Shown: positions 58,549-64,000 of the stretch, piece by piece
Position numbering within the stretch: the stretch's first letter is position 1
Layout of the letters: every line of letters starts with the position of its first letter
From: Streptomyces sp. NBRC 110611
Lineage (GTDB): Bacteria; Actinomycetota; Actinomycetes; Streptomycetales; Streptomycetaceae
Direction of reading: 5' to 3'
Assembly (NCBI RefSeq): GCF_001590865.1
Contig: NZ_BBUY01000002.1
Coordinates: 10,487 to 74,486, forward strand
DNA: 64,000 nt
Made by a program: the position numbers and the translations under genes
Notes under the pieces: model-generated
What the model was told of the DNA's origin: nothing
Seen by the model: only the letters and a program-made list of their open reading frames with translations
Database searches by the model: none

Positions 58549-60018
58549 ATGCCGGAGCTGTTCATCGGAGGTCAGTGGACCGCGGCGGCCGACGGGCAGG
58601 TGCGGGAGATCCGCTGCCCCGCGGACGGCACGCTGGTCGCCACCGTCGACGAGGGCGGGCCGAAGGACGCGGCGGCGGCGATCACCGCGGCCCGTACGGC
58701 CTTCGACGACGGTTCCTGGCCGCGCACCCCGGCGGCCGAGCGCGGCCGGCTGGTGCTGCGCGTCGCCGAGCTGCTGGAGCGCGACCGGGAGGAGCTGGCC
58801 AGGGCGGAGTCCCTCGACACCGGCAAACGGCTGGTGGAGAGCGGATACGACATGGACGACATCGCCAACTGCTTCCGCTACTTCGGCAACCTCGGTGCGG
58901 CCGGCGGCACCGACCGGGTGGTGGACACCGGTATCGCGGAGACCGACAGCACGGTGCGGCACGAGCCGGTCGGCGTCTGCGCGCTGATCACGCCGTGGAA
59001 CTATCCGCTGCTGCAGACCGCCTGGAAGGTCGCGCCCGCGCTGGTCGCGGGCGACACGTTCGTCCTGAAGCCCAGCGAGCTGACTCCGCACACCGCGATC
59101 CACCTGATGCGGCTACTGGAGGAGGCCGGGGTGCCGGCCGGCACCGCGAACCTGGTACTCGGCACCGGCCCCGTCGTGGGCGCCCCGCTGACCGAGGACC
59201 CGCGGGTGGACATGGTGTCGTTCACCGGCGGTCTGGCCACGGGCAGACGGATCATGGCCGCCGCGGCGCCCACGGTGAAGAAGATCGCCCTGGAGCTGGG
59301 CGGCAAGAACCCGAACATCGTCTTCGCGGACGCCGACTTCGACACCGCGGTCGACTACGCCCTGACCGCGGTCTTTCTGCACTCCGGGCAGGTCTGCTCG
59401 GCGGGCGCCCGGCTGCTGGTCCAGGACGAACTGCACGACGCCTTCGTCGATGAGCTGGTCTCCCGCGCCCAGCGGATCCGGCTGGGCGGACCGTTCGACG
59501 ATTTCGCCCGCAGCGGCCCGCTGATCTCCGCCGAGCACCGCGCCAAGATCGAGGCGTATGTGGCGGCGGGGCTCGAGGAGGGCGCGGTACTGCTCTGCGG
59601 CGGCGCGGCACCCGACGACCCGTCGCTGTCGAACGGCTTCTACTACCTGCCGACCGTGCTGGACGAGTGCACGCCGGACATGTCCGTGGTGCGGGACGAG
59701 TCGTTCGGACCGGTGCTGACCGTCGAGCGGTTCCGCGACGAGGACGAGGCGGTCTCGCTCGCCAATGACACCGTGTACGGGCTGGCCGGGGCGGTGTGGA
59801 CGCAGAACAGTGAGCGGGCGCACCGGGTGGCCGGCCGGCTGCGCGCGGGGACGGTGTGGATCAACGACTTCCACCCGTACGTGCCGCAGGCGGAGTGGGG
59901 CGGGATGAAGCAGTCGGGCATCGGGCGGGAGCTGGGGCCGGCGGGACTGGCGGAGTACCAGGAGGCCAAGCACATCTGGCGCAACACCGCGCCGCGGCCG
60001 CAGAGGTGGTTCGAGTGA
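58549..60018 (+). CDS. Aldehyde dehydrogenase, betaine-aldehyde dehydrogenase-like
   Basis: 489 residues from ATG 58549 (AAAGGCACCACC upstream). Catalytic Cys283 (HSGQVCSAGARLL), general base Glu249 (IALELGGKNPNIVF), Asn151 (ITPWNYPL) and Lys174 (VLKPSELTP) are all present. Sequence class and context (choline-type GMC oxidoreductase and APC permease in the same operon) suggest oxidation of betaine aldehyde to glycine betaine, but related aldehydes such as gamma-aminobutyraldehyde are possible. Its stop overlaps the permease start (GTGA). Confidence 0.9.
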   Translation: MPELFIGGQWTAAADGQVREIRCPADGTLVATVDEGGPKDAAAAITAARTAFDDGSWPRTPAAERGRLVLRVAELLERDREELARAESLDTGKRLVESGYDMDDIANCFRYFGNLGAAGGTDRVVDTGIAETDSTVRHEPVGVCALITPWNYPLLQTAWKVAPALVAGDTFVLKPSELTPHTAIHLMRLLEEAGVPAGTANLVLGTGPVVGAPLTEDPRVDMVSFTGGLATGRRIMAAAAPTVKKIALELGGKNPNIVFADADFDTAVDYALTAVFLHSGQVCSAGARLLVQDELHDAFVDELVSRAQRIRLGGPFDDFARSGPLISAEHRAKIEAYVAAGLEEGAVLLCGGAAPDDPSLSNGFYYLPTVLDECTPDMSVVRDESFGPVLTVERFRDEDEAVSLANDTVYGLAGAVWTQNSERAHRVAGRLRAGTVWINDFHPYVPQAEWGGMKQSGIGRELGPAGLAEYQEAKHIWRNTAPRPQRWFE

Positions 60019-61556
60019 CCGGTCCCGGCCACGACGACGAGTCGCTCGCCGAACTCGGCTACAAGCCCGAACTGAAGCGCACCCTGGGCAACTTCCACAC
60101 CTTCGCGGCCGGTATCAGCTATATCTCGATCCTCACCGGTACCTTCCAGCTGTTCTACTTCGGTGTGGCGCACGGCGGCCCGGCGTACTGGTGGTCCTGG
60201 CCGATGGTCTTCGCCGGGCAGCTGATGGTGGCGCTCTGCTTCTGCGAACTGGCCGCCCGCTACCCGGTGGCCGGCTCCATCTACAACTGGGCGAAGCAGC
60301 TGGGCGGCCCGCACATCGGCTGGCTGGGCGGCTGGATGATGCTGACCGCGTCGATGGTGTCGCTGGCCGCGGTGGCCCTGGCGTACCAGGTGACGCTGCC
60401 GCAGATCTCGTCGTGGTTCCAGTTCATCGGCGACGGCACGGGGAAGTCGGCGGCCGCCAACGCCGTGGTGCTCGGCACCGTACTCGTCGCCTTCACCACC
60501 CTGGTCAACGCCTTCGGCGTCCGGCTGATGGCGCGGATCAACTCGGCCGGTGTGGCGATCGAGCTGATCGCCGCCGTCGTGCTGGTGCTGCTGCTCGCCG
60601 CGCACATCATCCGCAGTCCCGCCGCGCTCACCGAGACGTACGGCCTGGGCAAGGGGGAGTCCCTCGGCTACTTCGGGGCGTTCCTGACCGCGTCGCTGGC
60701 CTCGGCGTACGTCATGTACGGATTCGACACGGCCTCCTCCCTGGGCGAGGAGTCCAAGGACCCGGCCCGCAACGCGCCGCGGGCGATCCTGCGTGCGCTG
60801 CTCGCGTCCTTCCTCATCGGCGGGCTGATCCTGCTGTTCGCGCTGCTCGCGGTGCCCGATCTGCACGCCAGGGAGCTGTCGGTGGACGGGCTGCAGTACG
60901 TGGTGCTGGCGACGCTGGGCTCGGCCGTGGGGCAGATGGTGCTGTGGTGTGTGGTGATCGCGATCACGGTGTGCGAGCTGGCGGTGCACACCGCGGCCAT
61001 CCGGCTGGCGTTCGCGATGGCCCGGGACAACAACCTGCCGGCCTCGGCACGGCTCGCCAAGGTCAGCCCGCGCTTCCAGACGCCGGTGCTGCCGGCCGTG
61101 ATCATCGGTCTGGTGGCGATCGGTGTCCTGGTCCTCAACGTCAACCAGCCGCAGATCTTCTCGGTGATCACCAGCATCGCGATCATCATGATCTACCTGG
61201 CGTATGTGTCCGTCACCCTGCCGATGCTGGTGCAGCGGCTGCGCGGGAAGTGGACGCCGGTGCCGGGCCGGTTCTCCCTCGGCGCGTTCGGACTCCCGGT
61301 GAACATCCTCGCGGTCCTCTGGGGCCTGGGGATGTCCCTCAACCTCGCCTGGCCGCGCGCCGCGGTCTACAACGCGACCGGGCCGCAGCACTGGTATCTG
61401 CGCTGGGGCGCGTTCCTGTTCATCGGTGTCGTGGCGATCGGCGGGTTCACCTACTACTGGTGCGTCCAGCGGAAGAAGACCGGCGTACTGGCCATGCACG
61501 CCGCCATCGTGCCCGAAGGTGACGCCCCGGGCTCCTCCACCACCCCCACCGCCTGA
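60015..61556 (+). CDS. APC family permease (choline/amine or amino-acid transporter)
   Basis: 513 residues from GTG 60015. Twelve-helix APC (amino acid-choline) transporter: LGNFHTFAAGISYISILTGT, YPVAGSIYNWAKQLGG, YGFDTASSLGEESKDPARNA, VHTAAIRLAFAMARDNNLPA. This subgroup includes choline and GABA/amine permeases. Between an aldehyde dehydrogenase and a GMC oxidoreductase in one operon, it most simply imports the amine substrate that those enzymes oxidise. Confidence 0.88.
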   Translation: MTGPGHDDESLAELGYKPELKRTLGNFHTFAAGISYISILTGTFQLFYFGVAHGGPAYWWSWPMVFAGQLMVALCFCELAARYPVAGSIYNWAKQLGGPHIGWLGGWMMLTASMVSLAAVALAYQVTLPQISSWFQFIGDGTGKSAAANAVVLGTVLVAFTTLVNAFGVRLMARINSAGVAIELIAAVVLVLLLAAHIIRSPAALTETYGLGKGESLGYFGAFLTASLASAYVMYGFDTASSLGEESKDPARNAPRAILRALLASFLIGGLILLFALLAVPDLHARELSVDGLQYVVLATLGSAVGQMVLWCVVIAITVCELAVHTAAIRLAFAMARDNNLPASARLAKVSPRFQTPVLPAVIIGLVAIGVLVLNVNQPQIFSVITSIAIIMIYLAYVSVTLPMLVQRLRGKWTPVPGRFSLGAFGLPVNILAVLWGLGMSLNLAWPRAAVYNATGPQHWYLRWGAFLFIGVVAIGGFTYYWCVQRKKTGVLAMHAAIVPEGDAPGSSTTPTA

Positions 61557-61570
61557 CAGGAGACGGAGCG

Positions 61571-63169
61571 ATGTCCCAAGGAACGTCCGGTCCCCAGGGA
61601 ACGCCCGGGTACGGGGAAGCACCCGTGGACGCGTTCGACTACGTCGTGGTCGGCGGCGGCACGGCCGGTGCCGTCGTGGCGGCCCGGCTCAGCGAGGACC
61701 CGGCGGTCACCGTCTGCGTGCTGGAGGCAGGCCCGTCGGACGTCGGTGACGACGCCGTCCTCCGCCTGGACCGCTGGATGGGACTGCTGGAGTCCGGCTA
61801 CGACTGGGACTACCCCGTGGAGCCCCAGGAGAACGGCAACAGCTATCTGCGGCACGCCCGCGCCAGAGTCCTCGGCGGATGCTCGTCCCACAACTCCTGC
61901 ATCGCCTTCTGGGCCCCGGCCGAGGACCTCGACGAGTGGGCCGGTCTGGGCTGTACGGGCTGGAGCGCGGCCGACTGCTTCCCGCTCTTCCAGCGGCTGG
62001 AGGCCAACGACGCCCCCGGGGACCACCACGGCCGCTCCGGACCGGTCACCCTGCGCACCGTCCCGCCCCGCGACCCGTGCGGGGCGGCCCTGCTGGAGGC
62101 CTGTGCGGCGGCCGGCATCCCCGTCACCGCGTTCAACAACGGCAAGACCGTCGTCCGCGGCGCCAACTGGTTCCAGATCAACTGCCGCCCCGACGGCACC
62201 CGTTCCTCCTCCTCGGTGTCCTACCTCCACCCCGTCATGGGCACCCGCCGCAACCTCGACGTACGCACCGGCCTCCAGGCCAAACGGCTGAACATCGACT
62301 CCTCCGGGCGCTGCACCGGGGTGGACTACCTCGCCCCCGACCTGATCCACACCCGTACCGTGAACGCCCGCCGCGAGGTGATCGTCTCCTGCGGCGCGAT
62401 CGACTCCCCCAAGCTTCTGATGCTCTCCGGTATCGGCCCGGCCGACCATCTCGTCGCCACCGGCATCGAACCGCTCGTCGACTCCCGCGGCGTCGGCGCG
62501 AACCTGCAGGACCACCCCGAGGGCGTGATCATGTGGGAGGCCGCACAGCCGATGGTGACCGCCTCCACCCAGTGGTGGGAGATCGGCATCTTCGCCGACA
62601 CCGAGCCCGGCCTGGACCGCCCGGACCTGATGTTCCACTACGGCTCGGTGCCCTTCGACATGAACACCTACCGCCGGGGCTACCCCACCTCGGAGAACGC
62701 CTTCTGCCTCACCCCGAACGTCACCCGCGCCCGCTCGCTGGGCACCGTACGCCTGCGCACCCGCGACTTCCGCGACAAGCCCAAGGTCGATCCGCGCTAC
62801 TTCACCGACGCACACGACGTACGGGTGATGACCCACGGTCTCCGCCTCGCCCGCGAGATCGTCTCCCAGCCGCCGATGGCTGCCTGGGCCGCCGCCGAAC
62901 TCGCCCCCGGCCCCGCCGTCCAGTCCGACGCCGAACTCCTCGCCTACCTCCGCGACACCCACAACACCGTCTACCACCCCGCCTGCACGGTCCGGATGGG
63001 CGCCCCCGACGATCCGGCGGCCCCGCTCGACCCCCAGCTCCGGGTCAAGGGTGTGACGGGCCTGCGGGTGGCCGATGGCTCCGTGATGCCGTTCCTGACG
63101 GCGGTGAACCCGTGCATCACCACGATGATGATCGGGGAGAAGTGCGCGGACCTGATCAAGGCGGGGTGA
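61571..63169 (+). CDS. GMC oxidoreductase, choline dehydrogenase-like
   Basis: 532 residues; ATG preceded by GGAGACGGAGCG. FAD motif FDYVVVGGGTAGAVVAARLSE, then RARVLGGCSSHNSCIAFWAP, ILLSGIGPA-type segment LLMLSGIGPADHL, and C-terminal catalytic His in TVYHPACTVRMG plus the LRVADGSVMPFLTAVNPCIT region with Asn in place of the second His. Choline dehydrogenases of this class make betaine aldehyde. Last gene of the ALDH-permease-GMC operon, 40 bp from the 3' end of a riboswitch on the other strand. Confidence 0.9.
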   Translation: MSQGTSGPQGTPGYGEAPVDAFDYVVVGGGTAGAVVAARLSEDPAVTVCVLEAGPSDVGDDAVLRLDRWMGLLESGYDWDYPVEPQENGNSYLRHARARVLGGCSSHNSCIAFWAPAEDLDEWAGLGCTGWSAADCFPLFQRLEANDAPGDHHGRSGPVTLRTVPPRDPCGAALLEACAAAGIPVTAFNNGKTVVRGANWFQINCRPDGTRSSSSVSYLHPVMGTRRNLDVRTGLQAKRLNIDSSGRCTGVDYLAPDLIHTRTVNARREVIVSCGAIDSPKLLMLSGIGPADHLVATGIEPLVDSRGVGANLQDHPEGVIMWEAAQPMVTASTQWWEIGIFADTEPGLDRPDLMFHYGSVPFDMNTYRRGYPTSENAFCLTPNVTRARSLGTVRLRTRDFRDKPKVDPRYFTDAHDVRVMTHGLRLAREIVSQPPMAAWAAAELAPGPAVQSDAELLAYLRDTHNTVYHPACTVRMGAPDDPAAPLDPQLRVKGVTGLRVADGSVMPFLTAVNPCITTMMIGEKCADLIKAG

Positions 63170-63208
63170 CCACAGCCGGTGGCGGGTGAGCACAGCAGAG
63201 ACCTACGA

Positions 63209-63372
63209 GGTGGGCTCCCTTCGCCGGCATTGTCCGGATCAGGTGCTTGGGGGTCGCCGTCCGGTCTTTACGACCTTTCAGCCTCTCAGCCCGATCTTTC
63301 CTCATATGTCCTCGGCGAGAGCCAGAGCCCTCTTCCCCGAGGCCAGTCGGATCGAACTCCCTCGCTCGCCCC
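63209..63372 (-). promoter_or_regulatory. TPP (thiamine pyrophosphate) riboswitch, orphan, with expanded P3
   Basis: Read on the minus strand, the 3' half is nearly canonical: ACCTGATCCGG (63244-63234), then ACAATGCCGGCGAAGGGAGC (63233-63214). The core GGGCTGAGAGG sits at 63292-63282, and ACCCCC (about 63256-63251) is available for P2. The 5' half is GAGGGAGTTCGATC (about 63363-63350); its CGATC pairs with GATCG of 63296-63292, giving P3. Between the P3 strands is an insertion of about 50 nt with its own hairpin (CCTCGG/CCGAGG). The element ends 40 bp from the stop codon of the convergent GMC gene; no thiamine gene lies downstream. Confidence 0.85.
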
Positions 63373-63668
63373 GTAGGCCGGTCTTCAGGATACTACGGCC
63401 AACCCCCGCAGAACACCCAATACAGACATTTTCCAGATATCCACCTTTACCCACCCACCGCACAGCCACTTACCGCACACCCGCACACACTCACGGTGAA
63501 AACAAGGCATGAATATGCGTGTGACACAGGCGCGCCCCGACTGACACGCACCTTCTCTGCATTAGCATCACGTTTGCACCTTTTTGGTCGTTTTATTGCA
63601 GATGGCGTTGCAGAGAGCATCGGGCCGACCGGGCGCACTACGGGGCGCTGCGCCCCTGGGTGGAGGCC
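63373..63668. other. AT-richer region before the last gene
   Basis: Low GC for this genome, especially 63385-63440 and 63570-63600. Apart from the possible minus-strand promoter it holds TTTTAT shortly before an ATG at 63602, which may be the original start of the last gene (see that entry). No separate gene is supported. Confidence 0.6.
63390..63420 (-). promoter_or_regulatory. Possible promoter of the riboswitch RNA
   Basis: TTGGGT (63420-63415) and TAGTAT (63395-63390) with a 19-bp spacer on the minus strand would start transcription near 63383, about 10 nt before the riboswitch. Weak on its own. Confidence 0.3.
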
Positions 63669-64000
63669 ATGGAGAAGATCCGCACCGAGGACGACACGAC
63701 CACCGTCGCCGCCGTGGTCCGGTCCACCCGGACCCGGCCGCTGCCGCCCGCACACCTGCTGGCGGACGCGGTCGCCCGGGCCGGGCTCTGGCAGCGGCTC
63801 GCCGCACGCGCGGCCGGGGATCCGGGTGGGCTGGCGGTGATACTGACGCCGGGAACATCCGCGTACGGCGACCCCACGACCGCGGTCAGCGCCGTGCTCG
63901 TGGAGCACCTCATCGACCTGCTGTGTGACAGGGGCTACCGGAACATCGCCGTCGGAGCCGCCCGCTGCGGCCCGGATGTATGGCTCGAGGGCCCCGGGTT
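63669..64000 (+). CDS. DUF362-like protein, start uncertain, 3' end cut by window
   Basis: The frame from 63669 to the window edge has strong Streptomyces codon bias. The segment LAVILTPGTSAYGDPTTAVS followed by VEHLIDLLCDRGYRNIAVGA recalls DUF362-type proteins (a PxTxxGDP..T loop then a helix and VxVGxA strand), but identity is tentative. In-frame starts are ATG 63669 or GTG 63660, neither with a well-spaced ribosome site, while protein-like sequence (REHRADRAHYGALRPWVEA) continues upstream in the same frame. The best-placed ATG (63602, behind an AT-rich -10-like box) is in another frame: a one-base shift in the CAGAGAG stretch near 63614 would join them. Either a broken 5' end or an unrecognised start. 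Confidence 0.5.
   Translation, partial: MEKIRTEDDTTTVAAVVRSTRTRPLPPAHLLADAVARAGLWQRLAARAAGDPGGLAVILTPGTSAYGDPTTAVSAVLVEHLIDLLCDRGYRNIAVGAARCGPDVWLEGPG

Noticed and set aside
61454..63193. About 579-codon frame antisense to the GMC gene, beginning just downstream of the riboswitch
   Set aside because: Tempting as a riboswitch-controlled protein, but composition (Gly/Val/His/Asp/Arg rich, no domain) is that of a shadow frame. An antisense RNA remains possible without this protein.

Overview
The window is a contiguous stretch of a Streptomyces-type chromosome. Evidence: coding sequences of very high GC with strong third-position GC, frequent GTG/TTG starts, GTGA/ATGA overlaps inside operons, an SsgA-like sporulation protein, a large share of secreted enzymes, and actinomycete families such as SCO6745, DUF6314 and MpaB/DUF2236. 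Coding density is high. I see no tRNA, rRNA, CRISPR, insertion sequence, prophage or attachment site, and gene order looks like chromosomal core/accessory mix rather than a mobile island.

Layout. 1-9.9 kb: a truncated crotonase, a DJ-1/PfpI protein with a GlxA-type regulator, an SCO6745-family protein, the RNA-binding protein Tex, a FUSC membrane protein, a remnant of an NTF2/SnoaL-like gene, and a D-amino-acid-oxidase-like flavoprotein. 9.9-19 kb: a BCCT osmolyte transporter, then secreted enzymes (M14 carboxypeptidase, X-prolyl dipeptidyl peptidase, M1 aminopeptidase, sphingomyelinase) and an MpaB-like protein. 19-29.3 kb: an asparagine-type permease and a fatty-acid catabolism block (acyl-CoA ligase, MerR regulator, FadB-like, thiolase, acyl-CoA dehydrogenase, CoA transferase). 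29.8-33.8 kb: trans-acting enoyl reductase family protein, endonuclease V, amidase, YciI-like protein. 33.9-38.4 kb: a sugar-phosphate locus (sugar porter, SIS protein, class II aldolase, DeoR regulator) with no kinase. 38.6-46 kb: a small secreted cysteine protein, three regulators, a second FUSC protein, a bacterial PH-domain pair and the SsgA-like protein. 46-51.7 kb: a polysaccharide deacetylase, an AfsQ1-like response regulator/histidine kinase/lipoprotein operon, DUF1992, and a secreted beta-propeller-like protein. 51.9-58.4 kb: methylmalonyl-CoA mutase (mutA, mutB), meaB, a degenerate ABC ATPase, DUF6314. 58.5-63.2 kb: aldehyde dehydrogenase, APC permease and GMC oxidoreductase, a probable choline-to-betaine operon. 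The right edge carries a TPP riboswitch on the minus strand and the start of a DUF362-like gene.

Functional links. Fatty-acid and branched or odd-chain carbon (beta-oxidation block, methylmalonyl-CoA mutase) and osmoprotection (BCCT, choline oxidation, possibly choline release by the sphingomyelinase) recur across the window.

The most unusual signals are: (i) the TPP riboswitch whose 3' end points into the tail of the convergent choline-oxidation operon, with no thiamine gene behind it; (ii) an ABC-ATPase-like protein next to meaB that has lost the key residue of every nucleotide-handling motif; (iii) a five-copy 10-bp repeat with strong G-quadruplex potential; (iv) several clean dyads in divergent promoters; and (v) a recurrent -10-hexamer / 6-7 nt / ATG arrangement pointing to leaderless mRNAs.
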